A stretch of 64,000 bases of DNA from Vanessa cardui (GCF_905220365.1 NC_061152.1:4205001-4269000), one strand, 5' to 3'; positions 1 to 11,027 are shown, counted from the stretch's first letter. Numbers and translations are program-made. Notes: a model not told the origin generated them from the letters alone.

Positions 1-268
1 ACTGCTGGGCTAAATGCCTCCTCTCCCTTTGAGGAGAAGGTTTGGAACATATTCCACAACGCTGTTCCAATGCGGGTTGGTGGAATACACATGTGGCAGA
101 ATTTCAATGAAATTTGTCACATGCAGGTTTCCTCACGATGTTTTCCTTCACCGCTGAGCGCGAGATGAATTATAAAGACAAAATTAAGCACTTGAAACAG
201 CGGTGCTCGCCTGGGTTTGAACTCCTAATCATCGGTTAAGATGTACGCGTCCTTATCATCTGAGCTAC
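1..268 (-). mobile_element. SINE-1 copy (tRNA-headed), cut by the window edge
   Basis: SINE-1 is a ~290-bp family. In its own orientation it has a tRNA-like head with an A-box (TGGCCCAGTGG) and B-box (GGTTCAAACCC), a body with CATCGTGAGGAAACCTGCATG and CCAACCCGCATTGGAAC, and a (GTT)n tail. This copy is reversed and has a decayed B-box. Confidence 0.85.
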
Positions 269-559
269 TTATGTTTAATACGATAAACTATATTGAATTT
301 TACTTTTCACAATAGCACAATGGTTTATGATAATAGTTAATAATGAACGCTTGTGTTCAAAAACGGTTGCGTTGTCATATCACATGCACAGTTGGTTAGT
401 TTAGTATAAAAGCCGCCAGCCAACATTGGTACTTAGAAACATTAACCATTCCTTATATCGCATGTGCGCCACCAACCTTAGGAGCTAAGATGCTATCTCC
501 CTTTGGTTGATAGTTACACTGAGGCATTCAACCTATGAACCGAAACAATATTACAAAAT

Positions 560-757
560 TATCCCTACGTATGCTTAGATCTTTGAAATTACGCAACATA
601 TTTTGATGCGCTTTTTTTTTCAATATATAGTGAGATTCGAGAGGAAAGTTTCTGTATACTGTATATTATATACAGAAACCTTTCTCTCGAATCACGTTAT
701 CTATTAAAAAAAATCGCATTCAAATCCGTTGCGTAACAAAATCTAAGCATATATCAA
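560..757. repeat. Long hairpin: two head-to-head copies of a short repeat
   Basis: GATTCGAGAGGAAAGTTTCT at about 633 is mirrored by AGAAACCTTTCTCTCGAATC ending near 693. The similarity continues outward to the GTATGCTTAGAT / ATCTAAGCATA ends. It lies in the intron before the acidic-protein exon. Confidence 0.75.
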
Positions 758-827
758 ATAATTATTTGACGCTGACTGTACTATAAATAATAGTTTACGT
801 TACTTATGTAATTTTGTTCTTTCGCAG

Positions 828-2189
828 GATTTCGGTCTAGATAAGAACGTGCTCTATCCCTACATATCGACGGGTGCGCGCATTAAATTCGAGCCTGGCT
901 ACATGGTCGATATAAACGATGATATTAAGATGGCCTTGGACGCTGACAAGTACGTCCACTGGGACTCCGACGACACAGACAGCGACGGCGACCTATCAGA
1001 CGTCCCAGGCAAGAAAATCGAAAGCCTTGTCTCCCTATCGATCAAGACGATATTCTCAAGGAAATTCCTCGGAAAAGTCCCGAAGAAACGCAGAAAAGTT
1101 AAAGCTGAGAAGGCCTTCGATTCAATACTGAATGTAAGCGACTTCGATACGGAACTGAAACGGGGAATCGATAATATAATCGATAGTCTCGATGACGAGA
1201 GAATCGATGAATCGAGTAAAGCGAGAAGTGGTGATAACGATTCGTTGTTCGGTGATGATAGCGCACCGAACGTTACTAATGATGATTTCGATTCGTTGTT
1301 TTGTAATAAAGATGTATCTAAAACAGATACAGTTGTAAGTGATGATAATCTGTGCAATAATACTAGTAGAGAATGTGAAAATGTACCAATAGCAAAGGAT
1401 TCTGGTGGGAATGAGCTAGTAGAAAATAGTGGAAGATTAGAAGAAAGTGTGATGAATAAGGAAATTGGAGATGGAGATCTGACTTCGAAAGAGAATGAAA
1501 TTGAAACAAATAAACATCACGAAGAAGCGAGTGACAGTCATAGAGAGAAAGATGATTCCCTTGAAAATTCAGAAAATCTACAAAGTCAAGAGCTAAATAG
1601 AGTTTTAATAGAGAAAGAATATACAGAAACAAAAGACTTAGAAATAGAGAGAAAATCAAATGAAATTAACTCGGAAGATAACTCACAAATTGTTAATAGT
1701 AATAAACTTGTTAATGATAGTGCTATTAGTGAACCAAGTGAAATGAATGCAATAGAAAACGCAGATGCTAGTAAAACAAATGTGGATAGCGGAGATGTAC
1801 TAAATAAAATCGATAATACAGTTAGTGTAACAGAAAACAAACCCATTGATCATATATCGTCCAATACAACAGCAGAAGTTTTAGAAAATGTCATAGAAAA
1901 CAGTCATACTAAGAATTTAACACATGTCAACGGTGAAAAGGTTCCAGAGGACAAGATCACAATGGAAGATTTGGAAGATCTGAGCGATACGGAAATGGAT
2001 GACAGTAAACTTATGGAAGCTCTTGACGCACAAATAGGCGAGAACGAGACGGGAGATGCGAAAATTGAAACGGGCAATGAGAAAGAAAGTGACAGAAACA
2101 TTGATGGAATCGTTGATGTGATACCAAGTTCTGTGAAATCGGCCGACCTCGAAAGCATATCTGATGATGAATTTAATCTTAACGAGTGA
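828..2189 (+). CDS. Terminal exon of an unrecognised acidic protein
   Basis: The frame is open after a TTCGCAG acceptor at 821-827 and ends at TGA 2187-2189. It gives about 453 residues of a longer protein whose earlier exons lie to the left. The first ~110 residues look ordered (PYISTGARIKFEPGYMVDIND, then YVHWDSDDTDSDGD) and include a basic patch VPKKRRKVKAEK that resembles a nuclear localisation signal. The rest is very rich in Ser, Asp, Glu and Asn with no folded domain visible, ending ESISDDEFNLNE. I infer a nuclear, disordered acidic protein; family not recognised. An antisense reading over 899-1357 is a shadow of the acidic codons. Confidence 0.75.
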   Translation, partial: DFGLDKNVLYPYISTGARIKFEPGYMVDINDDIKMALDADKYVHWDSDDTDSDGDLSDVPGKKIESLVSLSIKTIFSRKFLGKVPKKRRKVKAEKAFDSILNVSDFDTELKRGIDNIIDSLDDERIDESSKARSGDNDSLFGDDSAPNVTNDDFDSLFCNKDVSKTDTVVSDDNLCNNTSRECENVPIAKDSGGNELVENSGRLEESVMNKEIGDGDLTSKENEIETNKHHEEASDSHREKDDSLENSENLQSQELNRVLIEKEYTETKDLEIERKSNEINSEDNSQIVNSNKLVNDSAISEPSEMNAIENADASKTNVDSGDVLNKIDNTVSVTENKPIDHISSNTTAEVLENVIENSHTKNLTHVNGEKVPEDKITMEDLEDLSDTEMDDSKLMEALDAQIGENETGDAKIETGNEKESDRNIDGIVDVIPSSVKSADLESISDDEFNLNE

Positions 2190-2373
2190 AGTTATTCATT
2201 ATTGTGTATATTATTCATTTTCAAAAAACATTCTCAAAAGTAAAAAGTTCAATATTATAATATATATTAAGTTTTTTTCTATGATTAAAATATTTTAGTT
2301 AAAAGATTTATAAAGGATTTGTTTTCATTTAATTTAAATAATAGTCTTCGCTTCTATAGTCGTAAGTTTTAGG

Positions 2374-2515
2374 TTTGAAATAAAATTTATTCAAGTAGGC
2401 TTGAAGCTAACACCGGTTCGGAAATTAGATTCTACCGAGAAGAACGGGCAAGAAACTCAGTAGTTATTCTTTTTCAACATTCAAAAAATACAAAGTCATG
2501 TTAGTTAATACAATT
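2374..2515 (-). mobile_element. LINE 3' tail, reversed, after the acidic-protein gene
   Basis: Its AATAAAATTTATTCAAG end lies about 190 bp after the stop codon and could supply polyadenylation sequence to that gene. Confidence 0.72.
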
Positions 2516-2736
2516 ATTTACCTAAATTAATATATCCTGATTGGAAGTCAACACTGGCGTTTTAAGTTATTAATTGTCATGTATCAGACAGGAAACGTAG
2601 CCTATGTCCTTCATCAAATTCGGTTCAGCGGTTTGGTCGTGAAAGAACAACAGACAGACAGTTACTTTCACATATATAATATCAATATAAATAAAAGTTG
2701 GCGACAATAGTTGGTTCACGAGAAAATGGTTCTGTA

Positions 2737-2900
2737 AGAAATATAACCATTCCTTACATCACCAATGACTAACCAACTTTGGGAACTAAGATGTCATGTC
2801 CCTTGTAACTGTTATATTACACCGGCTCACTCATCCTTCTAATATGTACAAAACAATAACGAATACTGCGTTTTGGCGGTGAGGTGGCATAGACAAGAGC
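2737..2900 (+). mobile_element. Rep-A copy, old and diverged
   Basis: Recognisable from CTGTAAGAAATATAACCATT to the TTTTGGCGGT block. Confidence 0.6.
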
Positions 2901-3454
2901 TTGCCCAAAGACAATATGAGTTTAAACCTCCATTAATTTAGGATAACCTATAAATATAATAAAATTTTAACGTACAATACAATACCAAAACCAATCCAAA
3001 GCCTTTTAAACTCTTATTTAAACATATGGAAAGAAATATGTGATTATTCAGCATTAGTAAGTTTTTACTAATGGGAAAGATATTAGCGGTCATTTGACAT
3101 TCGTGACGTCACAAATGTCAGGGTATAGATCTCTGTCCATCCTCGAAGGGTATTGGGTCAAAAACATCTGGAGCTCTACAAGGCTCCTGTCTGGGTACAG
3201 TTTACTGATTAACGTAAAATATGAATAATATATCTACTTATTTTAAAGCAATATTCCAAATATATAGTTTCATATAGACTTCCATACATACGTTCAACCT
3301 ATATTTCAACCCGTTAGGGGTAATATTTCCAAAATACTTTCCTTTGTGGGTGTATACTTAATAAAATAATCCTACTTACCAAATTTCAAGGCTCTAACTT
3401 TAATAGTTTACGCTCAGCGGTCATGAATCAGTAAGTCAGGACTTGTTATTTTAT

Positions 3455-3640
3455 ACGGTGACATATGATCGGTCGCTCTTACAATAAGACCGGCCAATAA
3501 GGAAGAGCATCAGGAATAGATTGTAATCTAACAGTTTAACTTCGATAGATTACAATATAGCAAATAATAATACGTTAAATAGTAAACATATTTCACAGTT
3601 CACAATATTACGACTGTTTACAAACTGTCTCGTCAGATTG
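3455..3640 (+). mobile_element. Rep-J copy
   Basis: The block GGTGACATATGATCGGTCGC to CTGTCTCGTCAGATTG matches 40612-40830. Unclassified. Confidence 0.68.
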
Positions 3641-3643
3641 ATC

Positions 3644-4098
3644 TGTTAACAGGCTACTTGACAATGCGAAAAATAAATTGTGAATTATTGTAATCAGTGT
3701 ATATAATGAGTTTAAAAATCGTTACTAACTAACGAAAGTTGAAAATAATACTTAATTTATTCAAAAATCCATAAATAAAAATGCATTTTTTCCAACGTTT
3801 GTCACGTGACACAAAACGCTCCTGATTGGCCGGGCTTATGATGAAATCACTTGCTCGTTAACCTTGCTTTTCTACTATATGTACCACAGATTAAAATACA
3901 GGAAAGTGATGTCACCAACCTCATTGCAACGCCATATTGTCCAAGTAGCGTTTTTGCACGCTATTTAAGTATTGAATTTTTAATATGATATTTTTCGGCA
4001 AATATGTACTAGAAATAAAAAACACAACTTTTACTGGGTTCGTTAACTTCTACTAAATAATATAAAATTGATTTTAAAAACCAGTCAAATAGCCTATT
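3644..4098 (+). mobile_element. MITE-F, full length
   Basis: MITE-F is ~450 bp with ends AGGCTATTTGAC and CAAATAGCCTATT. Internally it has TTGTCACGTGACACAAAACG and GCGCCATATTGTCCAAGTAG. No coding frame. Confidence 0.83.
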
Positions 4099-4100
4099 AA

Positions 4101-4240
4101 TCTCGTGATCGGCGGTGAAGGATACATCGTGAGGAAATTTGCATGTGTCTAACATAGAAATTCATCCACCATTCGAACAGCGTGGTATAATATGTTCCAA
4201 ACCTACTCAAAGGGAGAAAATTTAAAGGCTGTTATTGTTT
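4101..4240 (+). mobile_element. SINE-1 copy, 5'-truncated
   Basis: Lacks the tRNA-like head and begins at the CTCGTG body. It follows directly on a MITE-F copy. Confidence 0.75.
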
Positions 4241-4270
4241 TATTAATCTCTTACGTTGTACATCTGCAAA

Positions 4271-5731
4271 TTACAATTCAAATGTCAGTAATATGAACAT
4301 CAACTCGTTTACAGTTTTTCTTACTTCGATATCCGTTTGCCCCATCACACGTACGAGTTGATTTATCAACATTTCGACCGTCTGTTGTACATCGTCCCGC
4401 TTGCCATCTTTAAACCCTTCCATTCTGTACAAAATATCATCCCACATGTTTTTATTTTCAACCGTTCCCATGTTCTTATTCAAAATATCAATTAAACTGT
4501 GCATCGTTATCGTTCGATTGATCGCATAACGCTCGTATTCATCTGACATTCTCGTTATTGGACGATTCTTGTTCGCTACGACATTTTTTATTATAATGAA
4601 CATCCATCTACCTTCGTAAGGGTCCCACGACGCTGCTACATCGAGAAGCCAATACAATTTATTTACCGTTTCGACTTCGAGAATACCAGAGAGATTGGTA
4701 TTTTTTACAGTTTCTATAAGAGCGTTGTTTAATTGCTGGAATTTACGATGACTGCATCTTAACGATATACTTATTACTTCGATTATGAAATCGCTGTATT
4801 CACCGTTGCTACGGCATATTGATAATTTCATGCAAGCGTGTTTGTTTTCGATGTTTCTTACTTTCTCGACCTCGTTTTTGAATACGTTCACGATACCGGA
4901 AAGTCTATCTGGATGATCTTTATCATCTGATAGTGAATTAACGATCCTCTTTAGTATATAATTATTGACATCTATCGTGTGCAAGATGACGTTCTGTTTC
5001 GCTAATTTCGTTTTCAATTTGTATTCGGATATGTCTTTGAGGAATTCGCCGAATTTTTCCATGAAACTCTGCCTCAGCGATCTGAGTTTCCGTTTTATTC
5101 TCTCGTCGTCCGTCGATTTCTTCATCTTATCGAATATATCGAGAGATTGTTTCATTATGTGTACGGTGAATTCTTTAATTTTTGAATTGTCCTTAATTTT
5201 TTGTTCGTTTGCCCTAATTTTCAATCTTAAAATGCTATCGTTTACATAACCAAGTGTTTTCTTTCTGACATCGTTTCTTTTGTCCACGATTCCTTGTGTT
5301 GTTGTGAGTTTACCAATTTTCTTTGTTACATTTAAATCTGGATTTCCATCATCATCTGACAGATTTGCACTGCTTGCGTATGGTTTGGTATATTCACGAG
5401 GTGCTGATTCTTCGCTGTCGCTCTCATTAGATCTGTCGTCTGCTGATCCAACTTTAGTTTCATCATTATCTTCACTAACACTATCTTCACTGATATTTTC
5501 CTGTGAAGTTTGTTTAATCATATGAAAGTCTTGTTTATTGGTTTCAATCGTTTCAGATACGAAATCGTGTTCTTCTACTTTCTTAACAGTTCTTATTATA
5601 TTTAGATTATTCTTATCAGATAATTCTTTGTTTTCATTCGAATTATCCTTTATAGGTGTTAATTTGTACGTATAATCCCATTTCGGACCCAGGTCTATCA
5701 GGCCTTCTAATTTTAAGCCCAAACATAAGAC
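4271..5731 (-). CDS. Terminal exon of an unrecognised protein, acidic N-part and helical C-part
   Basis: The frame runs from a CTCTTCAG acceptor (minus strand) at 5731 to the stop at 4271, about 486 residues. There is no in-frame ATG at the start (only TTG), so this is a 3' exon. It opens VLCLGLKLEGLIDLGPKWDY. An acidic Ser/Glu/Asp stretch follows, then from about residue 150 a continuous helical region with many Lys/Leu/Ile (DIFDKMKKSTDDERIKRKLR; YWLLDVAASWDPYEGRW; MLINQLVRVMGQTDIEVRK). No catalytic motif or known domain was recognised. The 5' exons should lie between 5732 and the Nup98-96 start, but I could not place them. It converges on the acidic-protein gene. Confidence 0.7.
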   Translation of the reverse strand, partial: VLCLGLKLEGLIDLGPKWDYTYKLTPIKDNSNENKELSDKNNLNIIRTVKKVEEHDFVSETIETNKQDFHMIKQTSQENISEDSVSEDNDETKVGSADDRSNESDSEESAPREYTKPYASSANLSDDDGNPDLNVTKKIGKLTTTQGIVDKRNDVRKKTLGYVNDSILRLKIRANEQKIKDNSKIKEFTVHIMKQSLDIFDKMKKSTDDERIKRKLRSLRQSFMEKFGEFLKDISEYKLKTKLAKQNVILHTIDVNNYILKRIVNSLSDDKDHPDRLSGIVNVFKNEVEKVRNIENKHACMKLSICRSNGEYSDFIIEVISISLRCSHRKFQQLNNALIETVKNTNLSGILEVETVNKLYWLLDVAASWDPYEGRWMFIIIKNVVANKNRPITRMSDEYERYAINRTITMHSLIDILNKNMGTVENKNMWDDILYRMEGFKDGKRDDVQQTVEMLINQLVRVMGQTDIEVRKTVNELMFILLTFEL

Positions 5732-5734
5732 CTG

Positions 5735-6057
5735 AAGAGGTAGGCCTGCAACAAAATGTTACACAATTACACATATGACATCCCTAAGAATGCGCTGCCA
5801 ATCTAAGGAACCTGAGATGTTATCCTTAAACCAGAAAACTATTAACCAGACGACCTAATAGACAAGCACATTAAATGCTGATACCAAATATATTGCAGAT
5901 TTCTCTACTATATTGTGCATGTATCATACATGAAAACTTTCCTTTTGAATCAATTTATCTATTAAAAAAATCGCTACAAAATCCGCTGTGTAATTTTAAA
6001 GATCTAAGCATACATAGGGACAGACAGCGGTAAGCTTGTTTTGTTTTATCCTATATA
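5735..6057. other. Intron 5' of the minus-strand unknown gene
   Basis: Holds a reversed copy of a short repeat (GATCTAAGCATACATAGGGA). No exon of the minus-strand gene could be placed here. Confidence 0.45.
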
Positions 6058-6290
6058 TAATAAATAAATATGAGACAACATCACATACTCAACTCTGATC
6101 CCAATGTAAGTAGCTAAAGCACTTGTGTTGTGGAAAATCAGACGTAACGACGATACAAACACCCAGACCAAAGACAAAATAGAAATCTAATGATAATCTG
6201 CATCGACTCGTCTGGGAATCCAACCCGAGACCTCGGAGTGGCGTACCCATGACAACCGGTGTACATACCACTTGACCACGGAGGTCGTCC
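6058..6290 (-). mobile_element. SINE-2 copy (second tRNA-headed family)
   Basis: SINE-2 is ~230 bp. In its own orientation it has a head GACGACCTCCATGGTCGAGT and a B-box GGTTCGATTCC, a body with CACAACACAAGTGCTTTAGC and an ATGTTGTCTCATATTTATT end. This copy is complete with a GGTTGGATTCC B-box. Confidence 0.85.
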
Positions 6291-6387
6291 GAGTCTGGTT
6301 TGATATAGTTAATATATATATGTTTAATATTATGTTTACGAAATAAAATAATTATAGCATAATCAAAAATAAAACAAATAATTTTGT

Positions 6388-6658
6388 ATTTTTTTTATGG
6401 TATAGGTTGGCGGACGAGCATATGGGCCACCTGATGGTAAATGGTCACCATCACCCATAGACAATGACGCTGTAAGAAAAATTAACTATTCCTCACATCG
6501 TCAATGTGCCACCAACCTTGAGAACTAAGATAGTTATACTGGCTCACCACCCTTCAAACCGGAACACAACAATACTGGGTACTGTTATTTGGCGGTAGAA
6601 TAACTGATGAGTGGGTGGTACCTACCCAGACGGGCTTGCACAAAGCCCTACCACTAGA
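6388..6658 (+). mobile_element. Rep-A copy (~290-bp family)
   Basis: Rep-A opens with a T-run and TATGGTATAGGTTGGCGGAC, has a middle TAGACAATGACGCTGTAAGA, and ends GGGCTTGCACAAAGCCCTAC. No coding potential or clear tRNA boxes were seen; probably a SINE or MITE. This copy lacks ~15 bp in the middle. Confidence 0.82.
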
Positions 6659-6949
6659 AATAGTAAGACAAAGACGAATTCTTATTAAATAGAGAATATT
6701 TTAATTAAGCAACTCAATTCTTATTAATCTGTGGTTTCTCTGAAATATTCGAGAAGTGAATTAAAAAATAAATCTTACACAAAACAATAACAACTCGATA
6801 AGTGTAACTTCGCATTATGTTTTGTACTTTATCAAACATACGTTTTATTTCATTTTTATGTGCAATATTTTTATATTCCTAAAATGTTACTAAGAATAAG
6901 AAAAGGAAAAGTATGAATGTTCATTTAGCCTTATTTGACAGTTCGATAT

Positions 6950-7128
6950 TCAAATTATTGTATTAATTATTTTTGGCATCCCGACGTTTCGAGCACTTTA
7001 CAGCGTTCGTGGTCACGGGTAGACTGTGCCAGTCTATGCCAAAAATAATTAATATACGCGATTCAAATCCGTTACAACTAGTTTTATTTCAATGTGTAAT
7101 CGCGAAAATTTAAGACAACATTATGTAT
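6950..7128. mobile_element. Foldback element
   Basis: Arms ATTAATTATTTTTGGCATC and its inverse near 7040, with CACTTTACAGCGTTCGTGG and GTCACGGG in the loop. Followed by CGCGATTCAAATCCGTTACA. Confidence 0.75.
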
Positions 7129-7501
7129 TGTTCTTTTTTTTTTTTTTTTTAAATAAATTTATGGTTGTTTTAGTCTTTTTTTCTTAACAGCAAGTATTTT
7201 TGAATCTGTAAAGGAGAGCTTAATACTTTACTTAATCTAGCTCCAGAATCTCGAGGTGAGTAGCGTCAAGATCCTGCTGCTAGTTTAGTTAGCCATTGGG
7301 CGGCGTTATATAGACTTAGTGATTTATGTATATTATTATTTAGATAGATTAAGAAAACTTAATGCCGCAAAAAGCATCGGCGAACTAGGAGCAGAACAAT
7401 AAAGTCGCTGCGTACATACTTCGCTGTAGGAGCGGAAGAAAAAGCACTACCTGCAGTTTCTACGCCCTCTTCCTTGCGTCTTGGAAGGAGGGTGTACAAA
7501 C

Positions 7502-7796
7502 TTTTTTTTTTATGATATAGGTTGGCGGACGAGCATATGGGCCACCTGATGGTAAGTGGTCACCATCACCCATAGACAATGACGCTGTAAGAAATATTAA
7601 CTATTCCTTACATCGTCAATGCGCCACCAACCTTGGGAACTAAGATGTTATGTCCCTTGTGCCTGTAGTTACACTGGCTCACTCACCCTTCAAACCGGAA
7701 CACAACAATACTGCGTACTGTCGTTTGGCGGTAGAAGAACTGATGAGTAGGTGGTACCTACCCAGACGGGCTTGCACAAAGCCCAACCACCAAGTA
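7502..7796 (+). mobile_element. Rep-A copy, full length
   Basis: The most complete copy left of Nup98-96, ending AAAGCCCAACCACCAAGTAA. Confidence 0.85.
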
Positions 7797-8389
7797 AACT
7801 TGTGACTTCCACATAAAAACACCCCGTTCTCTCCAAACCCACCTAGCACGAGAATTTTTTTAACGAGATATAAATAAAATACACCATTTGCTGATAATGA
7901 TTCACTGCAATCTAAGTTTTTTATTAGTTAAAATATAGGAGTATATTATGATAAAGAACTTCCTTCAGTAGGTTATGTTATCGAAGACTCATGGCCATAA
8001 ATCTTACAATTTGATCTTAATAAAAGTGAGATAGGGTGGGTTAGGGCAAGATTGTTCATGAATAATTTATGGCTGTCTAGTGATCAGCTCCAGCTTTGCA
8101 CCGGTGCAATACTGATACTAAATATACCACAGAATTATTTACAATATTGTACTTGTATTATATACAAAAACCTTGCTCTCAAATCACTCTATCTAATAAA
8201 AAAACCACATCAAAATTGGTTGCCTATTTGCTGTCCCTATATGCCAAGGATATATAGGGACAGAAAGCTTTTATATATATATAATGATTCAATTTTTTTT
8301 TGCCATGAGCCTACGGTGACTTGAGATAATATCTTACTCTTACCTAAAAGTGGCCAACACTGTTGAACAAGTTTTCATTAAAAAAAAAA

Positions 8390-9331
8390 ACTTTTTCGTG
8401 TTTTGTAATTATTTAAGGGTTTATTCTTCTTCTTCTTCGAGTGCCACTCCGACTAGCGAAGGTTGGCAGTCAGCTTGGAATACTTCTTATTCTTCGCGAG
8501 GCGAAAGAGATCGGCAGCACTCGCAATTCCCGTCCATTCTCGGATGTTGCACAGCCAAGACTTTTTTCTGCCCCCAACAGCTCTCCTTCCGGCAATCTTC
8601 GTTTTTGATATGTTCATCCTCAGACCAGCGTTTTCACTGCACTCATTAACTCGGCTCATAATTAATTGCAGCTCTTCAGGAGATGATGCTATTAGAACTG
8701 TATCGTCAGCGTATCTGATGTTGTTAATATACCGGCCATTTATTTTGACTCCACATTCTAGGTCTTCAATTGCTTCTGCTATTATTTTTTCCGAGTACAA
8801 ATTAAATAGCGTGGGTGATAATATACAGCCCTGTCGGACTCCTCTCTTTATTTCTACCTCATCAGTCTCCTCATTGTCAACTCGTACAGTAGCCTTCTGG
8901 TTCCAATACAGATTCTGAATAATACGTACATCTTTGTCATCTAAGCCGATATCATGTAATAATGCAATTAGACGGTCGTGCTGTACTCTGTCAAAGGCTT
9001 TTTCGTAATCGATGAAACAAAGGAAAACGTCTTGTTGCATGTCTCTGCATTTTTGTACGAGAACCTGCATTGCAAAGAGAGCCTCTCTCGTGCCCACTCC
9101 TTTTCGAAAGCCAAACTGACTATCTGCGAGTTGTTCGTCGCATTTAGCTCTTATTCGCTCGTGAGTGATATTCAGAAATAGTTTCAATACTTGGCTCATA
9201 AGGCTAATCGTTCGAAACTCTTCGCACCTTCTTGCGTTAGCCTTCTTAGGAAGCGTAATAAAAGTTGAGGTTAGCCAGTCTTTGGGTAAGTGGCCAGAGT
9301 CGTAAGGGTTTATTAAGAAAACCAAACACAT
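8390..9331 (-). mobile_element. Internally deleted RTE-type LINE with reverse transcriptase motifs
   Basis: A 292-residue frame (9331 to 8453) reads reverse transcriptase motifs: QFGFRKGVGT, then motif A FIDYEKAFDRV (about 106-116), motif B GVRQGCILSPTLFNLY (about 164-179) and catalytic YADD (207-210). After ISKTK the reading jumps to a C-terminal GGRKKSWLCNIREW segment, so roughly 100 residues are deleted. No endonuclease domain remains. The 3' side ends in a short (GAA)n-type tail. RTE clade is my best assignment from motif style. Confidence 0.85.
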
Positions 9332-9724
9332 CTTTAAAAAAAGGTACTAATAATCGGGATATATATATAGATATTGTCACATTTAATACTTGATCAAGAT
9401 TGTAAATATATATATATATTATACAGCCTATATTCTATTAATAAATACATAAATTATTAATTAATATATTATTATTAATAATGGTAAATTTCCAATATTC
9501 ATAATAATATATTAATTAATAATTAGTATATTAATAATTCTAATTTTGAACGCTTTCATAGTGTGAAGTTTGTTTAATCTGTGCGATGTTTATATTCTGT
9601 ATCTGTACTTAGCTTGACCATTTCTCATATTGTTGCGATTCGTAAAGGATTCGTTGGTATTTGTATTTTAAAAAGTTTAAGCGAATAATTTCTTCTGTGT
9701 TTAAGGTTTATATGTTATCAAGTT

Positions 9725-9760
9725 CAGTATACAACAGTGAACAGTTTTCTAACTGTGCAA
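9725..9760 (+). promoter_or_regulatory. Candidate transcription start and non-coding first exon of Nup98-96
   Basis: GTTCAGTATAC resembles an arthropod TCAGT initiator, and CAA|GTAAGT at 9761 is a good donor. A matching acceptor, GTTTCAG, ends at 11027, 65 bp before the start codon. This is inference only, and transcripts could start elsewhere. Confidence 0.3.
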
Positions 9761-10693
9761 GTAAGTAATTTTTAATTATACTGTACCATAACTATAATTC
9801 TAAACTTATTTTAATTTTTGTAACCTATAAGTTAACTTTTTTAGCGCCGATATAATTTTTGACAATAATACATATAATAATAAAACAAACGATCAAGTTT
9901 ACTCAAATAATATCGTTGGAATGCGTTAGCGTCAATGTGTTGTCCTAAAAACGCAATAAAATGACAATTTTGCGGTTTATACTATGTAAACGTCAATTTT
10001 TCGTATTTCGTCAAAATTTTTCAGTATTTGCATAACATTTTTAGGTTTATTCAATCAGAGGCTCTTAAGAATTTTTGATAAAAAGAAAATCGTATATAAC
10101 ACAATCTTCTTTCGTAAAAATACCCTCTTGACGTAAAAAGTTGCAATTTTATGAATTACTAGAAAATAAAGGTAAAACGCTACAGAAAATTAGATTTTGA
10201 AACTGTATTATACTTTTTTTAGAGCCACAAATCTAAACATGTCAAAGAAATATTTTTTTCAGCTTAAAATATTTTATACCAATGTTTACAAAACAATTCG
10301 GGTGCTTATGACGTCATACATATAATATTTCACATTGTGTAATATCAAATTAATTCGACATCACAATTTAATCACCTTTTACATAGAATATGAATTTAAC
10401 TAATATATATATCAAAAATATCTAATTAGAACTTCAGACTAGTATATCATGTTCTTGAATTTTTTTTTTAATTTCCTTATCAAAAACAGTCAAAGGTAAT
10501 AACTTTCACTTCTGTTAATACTTTTTAAAGTTCATATATAGATGTAGTCCGGTGTCTGTAGTAATACTGGCACACTAATAACTTCAAATTAAGATAACTA
10601 AATAATTATTAATGTTTCATTAGTATAAAATAAGTGATATTGGTACTGATTCGACTGCTTAATTTAGACAGTGTTTATTCAAATCCGAGATGA

Positions 10694-10865
10694 AGTCGAG
10701 ATGGCTCATTGGTTACAAAGCATGCATCTTAACCGATGACTGTGGGTTCAAACCCAGGCGAGCACCACTGAATATTTATGTGCTTATTTTGTGTTTATAA
10801 TTCATCTCAGCTCTTTCTCGAAAGAAACATACATGTGTTCAATTTCAATTCTGCCACACGAGAAT
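10694..10865 (+). mobile_element. SINE-1 copy, head and part of body
   Basis: The head is complete with GGGTTCAAACCC. The body breaks off after the CTGCCACA region. It lies in the presumed Nup98-96 leader intron. Confidence 0.7.
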
Positions 10866-11027
10866 CCACTAGTGTACATTCTAGCAGCATTCAGTGTGCA
10901 TTCTTCTTATTAATTAATTCTCCTTTAGTTAAACTCACCATTAAATAACACTCATCGTTGAATGTTCTTTGATTACCACACTAACCACAAATGAATAGCT
11001 AAAACAATTATTCATTCTATGTTTCAG

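Larger units (their letters stand above)
2190..3454. other. 3' flank of the acidic-protein gene and convergent intergenic space
   Basis: AT-rich. Besides the LINE tail and old Rep-A copy listed, 2585-2690 is a GTGAAAGAACAACAGACAG type repeat. From 2900 to 3450 I see no gene or clear element. Confidence 0.55.
9332..11027. other. Presumed Nup98-96 promoter and leader-intron region
   Basis: A very AT-rich palindromic tract lies at 9450-9535 (TATTAATTAATTATTAAT-like arms). From 9560 to 10690 the sequence looks single-copy and AT-rich, with no long frame. Confidence 0.45.

Noticed and set aside
899..1357. Long minus-strand open frame opposite the acidic-protein exon
   Set aside because: Ser/Leu-rich shadow of acidic codons, with no splice or start signals. 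The plus frame is the coding one.
8052..8324. Plus-strand 90-residue frame as a small gene
   Set aside because: Overlaps a short interspersed repeat (reversed GATGCGG/GTATGC type) and has no recognisable domain or splice context.
8340..8378. Candidate 5' exon of the minus-strand unknown gene, ending at a GTAAGA donor (reads MKTCSTVLATF)
   Set aside because: Its phase (2) does not fit the phase 0 start of the 5731 exon, and the other frame has a stop at the junction.
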